Under the pieces are notes generated by a model. The model made no database searches, had not been told where the DNA came from, and worked only from the letters and a program-made list of their open reading frames with translations. This document shows positions 27,105-35,992 of a stretch of 64,000 nt of DNA, piece by piece; position 1 is the stretch's first letter, and every line of letters begins with the position of its first letter. This DNA is from Variovorax sp. SG517 (GTDB lineage Bacteria; Pseudomonadota; Gammaproteobacteria; Burkholderiales; Burkholderiaceae_C). A program made the position numbers and the translations under genes. The stretch is taken from positions 496,001-560,000 of the forward strand of contig NZ_JABMJG010000002.1 in assembly GCF_013376045.1 (NCBI RefSeq). The letters are read 5' to 3'.

Positions 27105-28457
27105 ATGAGTCAACGCAAGCTGCGCCTCGGCGCCTTCATCATGGCCACCGGCCACCACGTGGCCGCATGGCGCCATCCGGGTTCGCAGGTCGATTCGGGC
27201 GTCAACATCGACCACTACATCGAGGTCGCCAGGACCGCCGAGCGCGGCCTGTTCGACCAGGTGTTCGTGGCCGACACACCCGGCGTCGGCTTCCATGGGG
27301 ACAAGGAAGCCTTCAGCCGCCAGGGGCGGGTGTCCTACTTCGAGCCCGTGACGCTGTGGGCGGCGCTTTCGGCGGTGACGCGGCACATCGGCTTCGTCGC
27401 GACCGCCTCGACCACCTACGAGGACCCCTTCCTCCTGGCCCGCAAGTTCGCCTCGCTGGACCATCTCAGCAAGGGGCGCGCGGCCTGGAACGTGGTGACC
27501 ACCAGCGCGGACAACGTGCACGGCAACTTCGGCCTCGACAGGCATCCCGACCCGGCCTCCCGCTACGAGCAGGCGCACGAGTTCATCGACGTGGCCAAGG
27601 GCCTGTGGGACAGCTTCGAGGACGACGCGTTCCAGCGCGATCCGGTCTCGGGCAAGTACTTCGACCCGGCCAAGCTGCATGCCATCAACCATTCGGGGAA
27701 GTACTTCAAGGTTGCGGGCCCGCTCAACCTGGAGCGGCCGCCGCAGGGCTATCCGGTGATCGTGCAGGCCGGGTCGTCGGAGCCGGGGCGCGAGCTCGCT
27801 GCCGCGTCGGCCGAAGCCATCTTCACCGCCTGGACCAGCCTGGCCGAGGCGCAGGCGTTCTATCGCGACGTGAAGGGCAGGCTGGCCAGGTACGGGCGGC
27901 GGCCCGAGCAGCTGCTGGTGCTGCCCGGCATCTCGCCAGTGATCGGCCGCACGCAGGAAGAGGCCGAGGCCAAGTGGGCGAAGCTCCAGGGGCTGATCCA
28001 CCCGTCGGTGGGATTGAACACGCTGCACACCTTCTGGCCCGGCGAGGACCTGTCGACCTGGGACCTGGATGCGCCGCCGCCCTACATCCCAGAGCCGCCG
28101 GCGGGGCGCAACAGCCGCGCCCACGTGGTTCTGGAGCTGGCGCGGCGCGACAGGCTCACCGTACGGCAGCTCTACGAATACCTCGCCGGCGCGCGCGGCC
28201 ACTGGGTGGTGGTGGGCACGCCGCAGACCATCGCGGACAGGATGCAGGAGTGGTTCGAGAACGGCGCGGCCGACGGTTTCAACGTGATGCCGCCGGTGCT
28301 GCCCGAATCGCTCGAGGAGTTCGTGGACCTGGTGATCCCCGAACTCCAGCGCCGCGGGCTGTTCCGCACGGCATACGAAGGGCGAACCCTGCGCGAGAAC
28401 CTCGGGCTGGAGCGGCCCGTCAACCAGTTCTCCGTCAAGGGACGAAAGGTCGCTTGA
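27105..28457 (+). CDS. LLM-class flavin-dependent monooxygenase (NtaA/SnaA/DszA type)
   Basis: A 450-residue FMNH2-dependent monooxygenase of the luciferase-like superfamily. The opening R-K-L-R-L-G-A-F-I-M-A-T-G-H-H, the phrase V-T-T-S-A-D-N-V-H-G-N-F-G and P-V-I-V-Q-A-G-S-S-E-P-G-R match the NtaA/SnaA/DszA branch, which oxidises nitrilotriacetate, sulphur heterocycles and similar molecules. A separate flavin reductase is needed and is not in the window. The ATG at 27105 has no good ribosome site; an ATG 11 codons earlier is possible. It is convergent with the amidohydrolase/ABC operon, suggesting a shared scavenging pathway. Confidence 0.86.
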   Translation: MSQRKLRLGAFIMATGHHVAAWRHPGSQVDSGVNIDHYIEVARTAERGLFDQVFVADTPGVGFHGDKEAFSRQGRVSYFEPVTLWAALSAVTRHIGFVATASTTYEDPFLLARKFASLDHLSKGRAAWNVVTTSADNVHGNFGLDRHPDPASRYEQAHEFIDVAKGLWDSFEDDAFQRDPVSGKYFDPAKLHAINHSGKYFKVAGPLNLERPPQGYPVIVQAGSSEPGRELAAASAEAIFTAWTSLAEAQAFYRDVKGRLARYGRRPEQLLVLPGISPVIGRTQEEAEAKWAKLQGLIHPSVGLNTLHTFWPGEDLSTWDLDAPPPYIPEPPAGRNSRAHVVLELARRDRLTVRQLYEYLAGARGHWVVVGTPQTIADRMQEWFENGAADGFNVMPPVLPESLEEFVDLVIPELQRRGLFRTAYEGRTLRENLGLERPVNQFSVKGRKVA

Positions 28458-28537
28458 AGGCGGCTACGCCCCGTCGCGGGCGGAGGCCGCACGAAGCAGG
28501 CTGAACCGCGGCCGGCGCAGTACGCGATTCGAGCGCG

Positions 28538-29407
28538 TCACCAGGCGAGCTGCAACTGCGGCAGGGTGGCGCTCCCCGCGGCGATGCCGCCCCTGGCCGG
28601 CGGCTCGGCGCGCGGCACCGGTCCGGTGTCCAGGAAGTCGCCGAGCACGTCGTCGCGCAGCCGGATGAACTCCGGATCGCTGCGGTTGCGCGGATGGGGC
28701 AGGTCGACGTCGACGATGCGCCGGATGCGCCCCGGCGAAGGCTGCATCACCACCACGCGGTCGCCGAGAAAGACGGCTTCCTCCACGTCGTGCGTGACCA
28801 GCAGCATCGTGATGCGCTCCTTCTGCCAGATGCGCTGCAGCTCGTTCTGAAGGCGTGAACGCGTGAGCGCGTCCAGCGCGCCGAAGGGCTCGTCGAGCAG
28901 CAGAACGCGCGGACGGTTGACGAGCCCGCGGGCGATCGCCACGCGCTGCGCCATGCCGCCGGAGATCTGGTGCGGCCACGAGCGCTCGAAGCCGTTCAGG
29001 CCCACCAGCGCGACGTGCTCGGCCACGAGCTCGGCCTTCTCCTTCGCGGTGAAGGGCGCGTTGCGCAGGCCGACGGCGATGTTCTGCGCCACCGTCAGCC
29101 ACGGAAAGAGCCGGTGGTCCTGGAACACGATGCCGCGCTCGCGCCCGGTGCCCGCGATGGGCTGGCCGCCTAGCAGGATCTGGCCCTCGTACTGAGCGTC
29201 GAGCCCGAGGATGAGGCGCAGCAGCGTCGACTTGCCGCAGCCGCTCGCGCCGACGATGCTCACGAAGCGCCCGGCGGGCACGTGCAGGTCGATGCCTTCG
29301 AGCACCTGCAGCTCGCCGCCATCGGCCTGCGTGCTCGCGTAGCGCTTGCCCAGCGCGCGGATGTCGAGTGCGTTCGACGAAGCGTTCGGGATCGTTGCGT
29401 TGCTCAT
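28538..29407 (-). CDS. ABC transporter ATPase (SsuB/TauB-like)
   Basis: A 289-residue nucleotide-binding subunit of an importer of the nitrate/sulfonate/taurine class. Walker A is G-A-S-G-C-G-K-S-T, the Q-loop lies in V-F-Q-D-H-R-L-F-P-W, the signature reads I-S-G-G-M-A-Q-R, Walker B is V-L-L-L-D-E-P-F-G-A-L-D and the switch is V-T-H-D-V-E-E-A. The C-terminal 40 residues are Pro/Ala-rich and may be disordered. It is the last gene of the operon, 29 bases after the second permease; its ribosome site is weak. Confidence 0.9.
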   Translation of the reverse strand: MSNATIPNASSNALDIRALGKRYASTQADGGELQVLEGIDLHVPAGRFVSIVGASGCGKSTLLRLILGLDAQYEGQILLGGQPIAGTGRERGIVFQDHRLFPWLTVAQNIAVGLRNAPFTAKEKAELVAEHVALVGLNGFERSWPHQISGGMAQRVAIARGLVNRPRVLLLDEPFGALDALTRSRLQNELQRIWQKERITMLLVTHDVEEAVFLGDRVVVMQPSPGRIRRIVDVDLPHPRNRSDPEFIRLRDDVLGDFLDTGPVPRAEPPARGGIAAGSATLPQLQLAW

Positions 29408-29436
29408 TGCTTGTTCTTTGCTTGCGTTGTGCGGTT

Positions 29437-30252
29437 TCAGTTGCTGCGGCCGGTCCAGCGCGCCAGCTTGCGCTCCAGCGCGCGTGCCGAGGCGTTCATG
29501 AGCCAGCCGACCAGGCCGATCACGAACATGCCGAAGATCACCAGGTCCATCTGGAAATGCTCGCTGCCCTCGATCAGCGTGTTGCCGATGCCGCGGCCGG
29601 CCACCAGCAGGTATTCGGCGCCGATGGTCGCGAGCCAGGAATAGATCAGCGCCAGGTACACGCCCGTGAAGATCGAGGGCAGGGCGGCCGGCAGCACCAC
29701 CTGCGTGACGGTCTGCCAGCGCGTGAAGCCGTAGACGCGCGCCACTTCGAGCAAGGGTGCCGGCGTGGTGCGGATGCCGTCGCAGGTGTTGACGACCACG
29801 GGCACCAGCGCGGCCAGCGAGAGGAACACGACCTTGGCCACGTCGCCCAGCCCGAACCACACCGAGATCAGCGGGATCCAGGCAAACAGCGAGATCTGCT
29901 TGAAGGTGTTGAAGCTCGGTCCGACGATGCGGTTGAAAAGCGGCGATAGTCCCAGCAGCGCGCCCAGCACCAGGCCCGAGGCGGTGCCGATCAGGAAGCC
30001 CGTGGCCTCGCGCGCCAGGCTGGCGCTCAATGCGCGCCAGAGGCGCCCGCTCGCGACCTGGTCGACCGCGGTGCCGAACACCTTGGCCGGGGAGACCAGC
30101 AGCGCGGAATTGACGACGTCGAGCGACGACAGCAACCACCACAACGCAACCGCCGCCACCGGCAGCACGAAGCCGCGCCACCGGCCGCGCTGCTTGGGCC
30201 GCAGCGGCTGCACCACGGCCAGCTCGGCCGCATCCTGCGTGGAGCTGCTCAT
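29437..30252 (-). CDS. ABC transporter permease (SsuC-like), second copy
   Basis: A 271-residue inner-membrane permease with about six helices of the BPD_transp_1 type. The coupling (EAA-like) loop reads E-V-A-R-V-Y-G-F-T-R-W-Q-T-V-T-Q-V-V-L-P. Its start overlaps the end of the upstream permease by 4 bases (ATGA). It differs clearly from that protein, so the importer probably uses a permease heterodimer rather than the SsuC homodimer. Confidence 0.88.
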   Translation of the reverse strand: MSSSTQDAAELAVVQPLRPKQRGRWRGFVLPVAAVALWWLLSSLDVVNSALLVSPAKVFGTAVDQVASGRLWRALSASLAREATGFLIGTASGLVLGALLGLSPLFNRIVGPSFNTFKQISLFAWIPLISVWFGLGDVAKVVFLSLAALVPVVVNTCDGIRTTPAPLLEVARVYGFTRWQTVTQVVLPAALPSIFTGVYLALIYSWLATIGAEYLLVAGRGIGNTLIEGSEHFQMDLVIFGMFVIGLVGWLMNASARALERKLARWTGRSN

Positions 30253-31118
30253 CGCGAGGCTCCGCCGGGCTGGCGCCTGCGCACGGCGGCTTCGAGCCGG
30301 TCGAGCAGGCGGTCGATGGCATAGCCGATGGCGCCCACCACGATCACGGCAGCCATCACCAGGTCGAGCTGGAACAGCTGGCGCCCATAGACGATGAGAT
30401 AGCCCAGCCCTTCGCTGGAAGCCACGAGCTCCACGACCACCAGCGAGAGCCAGGCCTTGGTGAAGCCCAGCCGCACGCCGGTGAAGAGCGTGGGCACGGC
30501 GTGCGGCAGCACGATCTCGAGCACCTGCTGGCGCCTGCTGTAGCCGTAGACCTCGCCCACCTCGCGCAGCGCGGCGGGCGTCTGGCGGAAGCCCTGCAGC
30601 GTGTTCAGCGCCACCGGCACCAGCGCCGCCTTGGCGATCAGGATGTACTTCAGCGGCTCGCCGATGCCCACGATCAGCAGCACGAAGGGCAGCCAGGCCA
30701 GCACCGGGATCTGCACCAGCGCATTGAAGCTGGGCAGCACATAGGCCTCGACGCTGCGCGACAGGCCCATGGCGGTGCCGAGCACGAAGCCGAGCAGCGT
30801 GCCGACGATGAAGCCGATGCCCACGCGCGCGAAGCTCGTGCTGACGTGCAGCCAGAGGTCACCGCTGGTGGCCAGGTCGCGCAGGGTTTCCCAGACGAAC
30901 TGCGGCGGCGGCAGCACCTGCGGCGAGATCCAGCCCTGCTCGGCGCCCGCGTACCAGAGCGCGAGCAGCGCGACGGGCAGGAGCCAGGGCAGGGCGCTTT
31001 CTCCGATGCGAGCGATGCGGCGCCAGGGCAGCGTCGGCACAGGAATTCGCGCCCTGCCGGACGCGGATGCGTCGTCGCGAGGCTGCAGGACGGCCGACAG
31101 TTCGGCTTCGGCGCTCAT
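30249..31118 (-). CDS. ABC transporter permease (SsuC-like), first copy
   Basis: A 289-residue permease of the same family with about six membrane helices. The EAA-like loop is E-V-G-E-V-Y-G-Y-S-R-R-Q-Q-V-L-E-I-V-L-P. The N-terminal 35 residues are polar and cytoplasmic. It overlaps the binding-protein gene by 4 bases upstream and the second permease by 4 bases downstream, so its translation is coupled to both. Confidence 0.88.
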   Translation of the reverse strand: MSAEAELSAVLQPRDDASASGRARIPVPTLPWRRIARIGESALPWLLPVALLALWYAGAEQGWISPQVLPPPQFVWETLRDLATSGDLWLHVSTSFARVGIGFIVGTLLGFVLGTAMGLSRSVEAYVLPSFNALVQIPVLAWLPFVLLIVGIGEPLKYILIAKAALVPVALNTLQGFRQTPAALREVGEVYGYSRRQQVLEIVLPHAVPTLFTGVRLGFTKAWLSLVVVELVASSEGLGYLIVYGRQLFQLDLVMAAVIVVGAIGYAIDRLLDRLEAAVRRRQPGGASR

Positions 31119-32230
31119 CGAGCCGCGACCGATGCAGCAGCCCCGGCCTTGGGATTGCCCTTGGCGTCGTAGGCCGTCCAGTAGTTCTCCAGCCCTTGCT
31201 TCTTCAACGCGTTCTTGAGGTAGCGCGTGTCGAACCAGTCGTCGATCGACACCTCGCGGCGGATCAGCTTGAGCTTGAGCGCGTCGGCGACCACGGCCTT
31301 GTAGCGCCCGATGATGAAGTCGTCGACCAGCGGCGAGTTGCGCGGGGCGAGCTGCTGCTGGTCGAACTCCGCCGCCCAGGACGCGACCGGCGTGCCGCTG
31401 CGCGCCCAGATGCGGAACAGCTCGTCGCGGTTCTTCTCATCGGACGACCAGCGCGCCGCGCGCACGAACACGTCGACCACGCGCTGCACCTCGGCGGGGT
31501 TGGCCTGCTCGAACTCGGAGCGCACGAGAAGCGAGGCCTGGCGCGTGAAGGCCGGGTCTTGCCCCTGGGTGGAATACACCACCTTGGCCAGGCCCTCGTC
31601 GCGCACCTTGAACCATTCGTAGCCGCCGAAAGCCGCGTCGACGCCGTTCGACACCAGCGCTGCCTGCGCGCTGCCCACGTCGAGGTTGACGCCCTTGACG
31701 TCCCGCTCCGTCAATCCGCTGGCCGCGAGCACGTTGATGGCGACGAGATGGCCATTGGTGCCGCGGAAGATCGAGACGGTGCGGTCCTTCAGGTCCTTGA
31801 TCGACTTGATGTCCGATTTCGGCGGCGCCACCAGGTAGAGGTTGTTGCGTGCGCCGCTCACCAGCAGCAGCTTGGTCTTCAGGCCGTTGGAGCGGCCCAC
31901 GATCTGCGGCAGGTCGCCCTGGTAGGCGAAGTCGATCTGCTTGTTGGAGAGGGCCTCGTTCACTGCCGGGCCCGCGCCCTTGAAGAACAGCCACTCGACC
32001 TTGACGCCCGATGCCTTGAACTCTTCTTCCAGCCAGTTGTTGACGCGCGCGACGCCGCCCGGCGATCCGCCCCAGGTGACCGGGTCGCCGCCGCCGGCCG
32101 TGGCCACGCCGATGCGGATGGTGTCGGGCGCCGCCTGCGCGGACGAGACGGCAGCCGCCGTGAGCGCCAGGGCGAGGGGCAGGGCGGCCCAGCGGCGCAG
32201 GCCGGCGAGGAATGGATGCAGCCGGCTCAT
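31115..32230 (-). CDS. ABC transporter periplasmic substrate-binding protein (sulfonate/nitrate-type)
   Basis: A 371-residue SsuA/TauA-like binding protein. The signal peptide has a hydrophobic L-P-L-A-L-A-L-T-A-A-A-V and ends in A-Q-A-A. The mature part begins with I-R-I-G-V-A-T and shows the type-II binding-protein phrases D-F-A-Y-Q-G-D-L-P and V-S-I-F-R-G-T-N-G-H-L. The ATG at 32230 overlaps the stop of the amidohydrolase (ATGA). The ligand cannot be read; the family binds sulfonates, aliphatic sulfur esters and related small anions. Confidence 0.87.
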   Translation of the reverse strand: MSRLHPFLAGLRRWAALPLALALTAAAVSSAQAAPDTIRIGVATAGGGDPVTWGGSPGGVARVNNWLEEEFKASGVKVEWLFFKGAGPAVNEALSNKQIDFAYQGDLPQIVGRSNGLKTKLLLVSGARNNLYLVAPPKSDIKSIKDLKDRTVSIFRGTNGHLVAINVLAASGLTERDVKGVNLDVGSAQAALVSNGVDAAFGGYEWFKVRDEGLAKVVYSTQGQDPAFTRQASLLVRSEFEQANPAEVQRVVDVFVRAARWSSDEKNRDELFRIWARSGTPVASWAAEFDQQQLAPRNSPLVDDFIIGRYKAVVADALKLKLIRREVSIDDWFDTRYLKNALKKQGLENYWTAYDAKGNPKAGAAASVAAR

Positions 32231-33744
32231 TTGCTGCCTTTCAGGCCGAGCTTGCGGCCGACCTCGGTGTCTTCGAAGAAGCGCGGATTGGCTTCCGTGT
32301 AGAAGCGATGCGGGTTCTCGAAGACGAAGGCCCTGAAGTCGGCGGCGGAGATCACGCCCTGCTGCACGAGGTCCCAGGTCTCGGCCAGCGGCTCGGTGAA
32401 CTCGGGCACGTCCCAGTGGCCGACGTCGGACGACCAGATCGCGTTGATCTTGGTGCCCAGCGGGTTCACGCGGTCGTTGAAGGCCGCGGCCACGGTGCGG
32501 TCGTCCGCCTCGGAGCCGAAGTAGAAGTTGTCGACCCAGCGGTCGCGGATGTCCTCGACCTTCTCGATGCCGGCGAGCGCGAAATCGTCGATCTCCGATT
32601 CGTTCGGCTCGCGGCTGTGCGGCAGCGCGGAGATGCCGAGGCTGTCGCGCAGCAGCTTCGACTTGTCGAGCGTGCGGTCCTTGAGGAAGTCGGCGCCGTA
32701 GCGCTCGAACAGCGAGGCGAGCAGCTCCACGTCGGCCTCGGCCGGGTCGTAGTTGCGCACCGCGTGCCTGTTGCGCTTCTCCCATCGGTCCACGAGGTGG
32801 GTGTAGACGTGTGCGCCCCAGTCGGCACCGCCTTCGAGCAGGCCCACGCGCAAGCCCGGAAAGCGCCGCGTCACGCCGCCGAAGAACAGCGCCTTGGCGA
32901 AGGCCTGCGAGCCATCGGCGAAATGGCCGATGTGGTTGTTCATGTAATTGCTGATCGACTGCCGCCCCGTCCAGCCCTGGCTGCCGTAGTGCGTGGTGAC
33001 GGGCACGCCGAGCTCCACCACCTTGGCCCAGAAGGGGTCGTAGTCGTGCTCACTGTCGATGCCGTAGAAGTCGATGTAGCCCACCTGCTTGGCGATCTCG
33101 GGGTGCTCGGCGGGCGGGTACTTCTCGGCGATGGCGCGGATCGGACGACGCACGCCGCCGGCGATGTTGATCACCTTCAGCCCGAGCGTCTTGACCGCGA
33201 ACTCCAGTTCCTCGATGCCTTCCTGCGGCGTGTGCAGCGGAATGCCCGCCACCGGGGTAAGGCGGTCGGCATAGGGCCGGTACTGGTCGGCATGGAAGTG
33301 GTTGATGGCGCGGTGCAGCGGCTGGCGGTATTCGCTGCCGGCCGCGGCAGGGGAGAGCACGTCGTTGGGGAAGAGGATCGAATAGTCCGAGCCCTGCTCG
33401 CTCAGGCGCTCGTAGAGCAGCGCGGGCAGGGTGTAGGTGGCGAGGTCATAGGTGTTGCGCGTGACGCGGGCCCACCAGGGCGCGCGCAGCGTGCGATGGA
33501 ACTGGCGCTCCTCGGGCGTCTGCTGGTACCAGTCCTTGCCGCCGCCGTTGCGCGTGACGAAGCGCCCGCCCAGCGCCTTGCGCAGCGCATCGACCAGCTT
33601 GTTGCCGCCGTACTGCGCCACGTAGTCCTCGAGCACGGGCGCGTAGTCGTTGACGTGGACATCCGTGTCGATCACGGGATGGTCGAGGCCGGCCTTCACG
33701 GCGGCGGAGCGCGATGCGTGCACGCGGTTCAAACGATCGTTCAT
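32227..33744 (-). CDS. Amidohydrolase-2-family metal-dependent hydrolase
   Basis: A 505-residue protein of the PF04909 type. It starts with the metal-binding D-T-D-V-H-V near residue 26, has a His in V-T-T-H-Y-G-S-Q-G mid-protein, a Glu/Gly run L-L-E-G-G-A-D-W and the last acidic site in W-S-S-D-V-G-H-W-D. Members are decarboxylases or hydrolases of small ring or amide compounds. It is the first gene of the operon and overlaps the binding-protein gene, so the imported compound is probably its substrate or precursor. Homologues of this length occur beside SsuABC-like importers in Burkholderiales. Confidence 0.83.
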   Translation of the reverse strand: MNDRLNRVHASRSAAVKAGLDHPVIDTDVHVNDYAPVLEDYVAQYGGNKLVDALRKALGGRFVTRNGGGKDWYQQTPEERQFHRTLRAPWWARVTRNTYDLATYTLPALLYERLSEQGSDYSILFPNDVLSPAAAGSEYRQPLHRAINHFHADQYRPYADRLTPVAGIPLHTPQEGIEELEFAVKTLGLKVINIAGGVRRPIRAIAEKYPPAEHPEIAKQVGYIDFYGIDSEHDYDPFWAKVVELGVPVTTHYGSQGWTGRQSISNYMNNHIGHFADGSQAFAKALFFGGVTRRFPGLRVGLLEGGADWGAHVYTHLVDRWEKRNRHAVRNYDPAEADVELLASLFERYGADFLKDRTLDKSKLLRDSLGISALPHSREPNESEIDDFALAGIEKVEDIRDRWVDNFYFGSEADDRTVAAAFNDRVNPLGTKINAIWSSDVGHWDVPEFTEPLAETWDLVQQGVISAADFRAFVFENPHRFYTEANPRFFEDTEVGRKLGLKGSK

Positions 33745-34017
33745 CTGCGGAGTCCTCGGTGGGAAAGGAAGGAACGGCGCAGGCTACGCGTGGCGGGCAG
33801 GCTCGCCAAAGAAGGCTTTTGGGATTGCTTAGCCGGTGCATGCATAAGAAGCGCCGGGCCGGCCTTGCGACACCGCGCATGCAAAAAACAGATATGGAAG
33901 CGCCCATCCGTTGTTTGGGCGGAAGGGCTGCGCGGCTAACCTGCGGCGCCCCGGCCTTCTCGTTCGAAGAAGGCCATCGACAAAACCCATTTCATATTTC
34001 CCGAGGGAACCAGAACC
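33745..34017. promoter_or_regulatory. Divergent control region between the amidohydrolase operon and metQ-like gene
   Basis: A 273-base non-coding stretch. A perfect 8-base-arm hairpin lies at 33953-33975 (loop 7 bases), within the probable leader of the MetQ-like gene. The AT-richer part near 33800-33900 is the likely promoter area for the minus-strand operon. No firm binding site is identified. Confidence 0.35.
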
Positions 34018-34824
34018 ATGTTGTTTTCATTCCGACGCGCTTTCTCCGTGATGACGCTTGCCGCCGTCGCAGGCCTGGGTGCCGCCGCGCATGCACAGGA
34101 GGTGCTGCGCGTGGCAGCCTCGCCGGTGCCGCACGCCGAGATCCTCGAATTCATCCGGCCGCAGCTCAAGGCGCAGGGCGTCGACCTGCAGGTCCGCGTG
34201 TTCAACGACTACGTGCAGCCGAACCTGGCGGTGAGCGACAAGCAGCTGGACGCCAATTTCTTCCAGAACCGGCCGTACCTCGAGTCCTTCAACAAGGACC
34301 GCAAGACCGACATCGTGGAAGTGCCCAACAGCGACGTGCACATCGAACCCTTCGGTGCGTACTCGCAGAAGATCCGCAAGGCTTCGGAGCTGCGCGAGGG
34401 CGCCGTGGTCGCGATTCCGAGCGACCCGTCCAACTCGGGCCGGGCGCTGTCGCTGCTGGCGCGGGAAGGGCTGATCAAGCTGAAGGACCCGTCCAACATC
34501 AAGTCGACCGCACGCGACATCGTCTCCAACCCGAAGAAGCTGGTGATCCGCGAGCTCGAATCCGCCCAGCTGCCACGCGCGCTGCCCGACGTGGACCTGG
34601 CGCTGATCAACACCAACTACGCCCTGGAGGCGAAGCTCGATCCGGGCAAGGACGCGCTCTTCATCGAAAGCGGCCAGAAGTCGCCGTATGCCAACTTCAT
34701 CGCCTCGCGAAAGGACAACGCGAGCTCGCCGGCCGTCGCGAAACTCGTGGCCGCGCTGCACACGGCGGAGGTCCGCAAGTTCATCCAGGACAAGTACAAG
34801 GGTGCGGTGATCCCGGCTTTCTGA
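34018..34824 (+). CDS. MetQ/NlpA-family substrate-binding protein
   Basis: A 268-residue periplasmic binding protein of the MetQ family (methionine and related sulphur amino acids). The signal peptide ends in A-H-A-Q and has no lipobox Cys, so unlike many MetQ proteins it seems to be freely periplasmic. Family phrases are P-H-A-E-I-L-E-F, D-A-N-F-F-Q-N-R-P-Y-L-E and I-N-T-N-Y-A-L. No metN (ATPase) or metI (permease) lies nearby, so it is an orphan that may use the adjacent importer or one elsewhere. It is divergent from the amidohydrolase operon. Confidence 0.85.
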   Translation: MLFSFRRAFSVMTLAAVAGLGAAAHAQEVLRVAASPVPHAEILEFIRPQLKAQGVDLQVRVFNDYVQPNLAVSDKQLDANFFQNRPYLESFNKDRKTDIVEVPNSDVHIEPFGAYSQKIRKASELREGAVVAIPSDPSNSGRALSLLAREGLIKLKDPSNIKSTARDIVSNPKKLVIRELESAQLPRALPDVDLALINTNYALEAKLDPGKDALFIESGQKSPYANFIASRKDNASSPAVAKLVAALHTAEVRKFIQDKYKGAVIPAF

Positions 34825-35028
34825 GCGGAGGGCGGGACGTTCCGGACTTGGGACTCATATGCCGGCCCTGATGCTGGCAGCCGGCAGCGGGGGCTGCCGG
34901 TACACAGCCGGTGATTCGAGCCCTTCTTTTATTTAACATAATGCACATTGTGTGGATGATGAATGTCTACGAGCAAGAGCTCATCCACCGAGCATTAGCA
35001 TCGAATCACCACAAGAAGCCCCCGCACC
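34825..35028 (+). promoter_or_regulatory. Upstream region of the LysR gene
   Basis: 204 bases without a gene. A GC hairpin at 34881-34900 (ccggcag arms) lies just after the MetQ-like gene; without an adjacent T run it is a weak terminator candidate. The AT-rich 34921-34960 holds the odd palindrome cacattgtg at 34944-34952 and a TAACAT -10-like hexamer at 34935, a plausible LysR autoregulatory region. Confidence 0.3.
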
Positions 35029-35883
35029 ATGTCGAACGCCAGACTGCCTTCCTTCAGATTCCTGATCGGCTTCGAAGCTGCCGCCCGCCTGGGAAGCTAC
35101 TCGCGCGCCGCGGAAGAACTCTGCATCTCCCAGTCCGCCGTGAGCCATCAGATCGCGCAGCTCGAGGAGCAAGTCGGCCAGCCGCTGTTCCGGCGCAAAG
35201 GTCGCGGCGTCGAGCTGACCGTGTCCGGGCGACTGCTGCTCGACAGCGTGGGCAAGTCGCTCGACCAGATCCGCAGCGGCCTGAGCCGCATCGAAACCTA
35301 CATGGACGACAGCCTCGTCACGCTGGTCTGTCCGGCGCCTGTCGTCAAGGGCTGGCTGCAGCCGCGCGTCGACAGGCTTCTGCGGGAGCACCCGGGCCTC
35401 TGTCCGATCATCTCCATCGACGAGACCGCACGCTACATCGACGAAATGGATGTCGACATCGCCATCACGCGCGAACCGCTCAGGCAGCGCGGCGTGCTCG
35501 AAGTCCCACTGCTCGACGACGAACTCGTGGCGGTCGAACACGCAACCTCCGAGGGCCAGCCCTCAGGATTGCTGTGCCTGGAAACCGACCTCACCAGCGA
35601 CCGCATCGGCCCCTTCATCCGCGAACATTTCGGCAACTTGCGCAAGCTCGCGATCTACGACGATCCGCGCCTCTTGCTCGATGCGGCCTTGCGCGGCCAT
35701 GGCGTAGCGCTGTTGTCGCGCCTGCTGGCCGACGAAGCCTTGCGCAGCGGCCAACTGCGACACCTCGCCACATACCCGAGCCTGCCGCTCGGCACGCTCT
35801 GGATCTCGCGCACCGAGGGCGAGCCGCGCCTGCCGCTCGTTCGGCAGGTATTCGACAGCCTCCTGGCTTACGCCAAGAGCTGA
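35029..35883 (+). CDS. LysR-family transcriptional regulator
   Basis: A 284-residue LysR regulator. The N-terminal winged helix-turn-helix reads F-E-A-A-A-R-L-G-S-Y-S-R-A-A-E-E-L and then I-S-Q-S-A-V-S-H-Q-I-A-Q-L-E, as in the GcvA branch. The C-terminal periplasmic-binding-like domain senses a small ligand. The spacing to the downstream deiminase genes is 109 bases on the same strand, so it may control them, itself or the MetQ-like gene. The ligand is unknown. Confidence 0.87.
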   Translation: MSNARLPSFRFLIGFEAAARLGSYSRAAEELCISQSAVSHQIAQLEEQVGQPLFRRKGRGVELTVSGRLLLDSVGKSLDQIRSGLSRIETYMDDSLVTLVCPAPVVKGWLQPRVDRLLREHPGLCPIISIDETARYIDEMDVDIAITREPLRQRGVLEVPLLDDELVAVEHATSEGQPSGLLCLETDLTSDRIGPFIREHFGNLRKLAIYDDPRLLLDAALRGHGVALLSRLLADEALRSGQLRHLATYPSLPLGTLWISRTEGEPRLPLVRQVFDSLLAYAKS

Positions 35884-35898
35884 CGTCCAATTCATGAG

Positions 35899-35915
35899 CT
35901 GGATTGGCCAATCAG
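35899..35915. promoter_or_regulatory. Near-palindromic candidate operator upstream of the deiminase pair
   Basis: A 17-base near-palindrome around the perfect core attggccaat (35903-35912), about 80 bases before the first deiminase start and just after the lysR stop. Position and symmetry fit a regulator site; the A/T-flanked core is compatible with a LysR-type T-N11-A box, but this is unproven. Confidence 0.35.
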
Positions 35916-35992
35916 TCCAGAAAAGATCAGTTTTTCAAATGAGTGAAGGTCGACAGAATCCGATGCCTCAGTAGTTACCCTCAATTTTTTCA

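Noticed and set aside
34881..34900. GC hairpin after the MetQ-like gene as a factor-independent terminator
   Set aside because: The stem is good but no T run follows directly; the T-rich stretch is about 20 bases further on.
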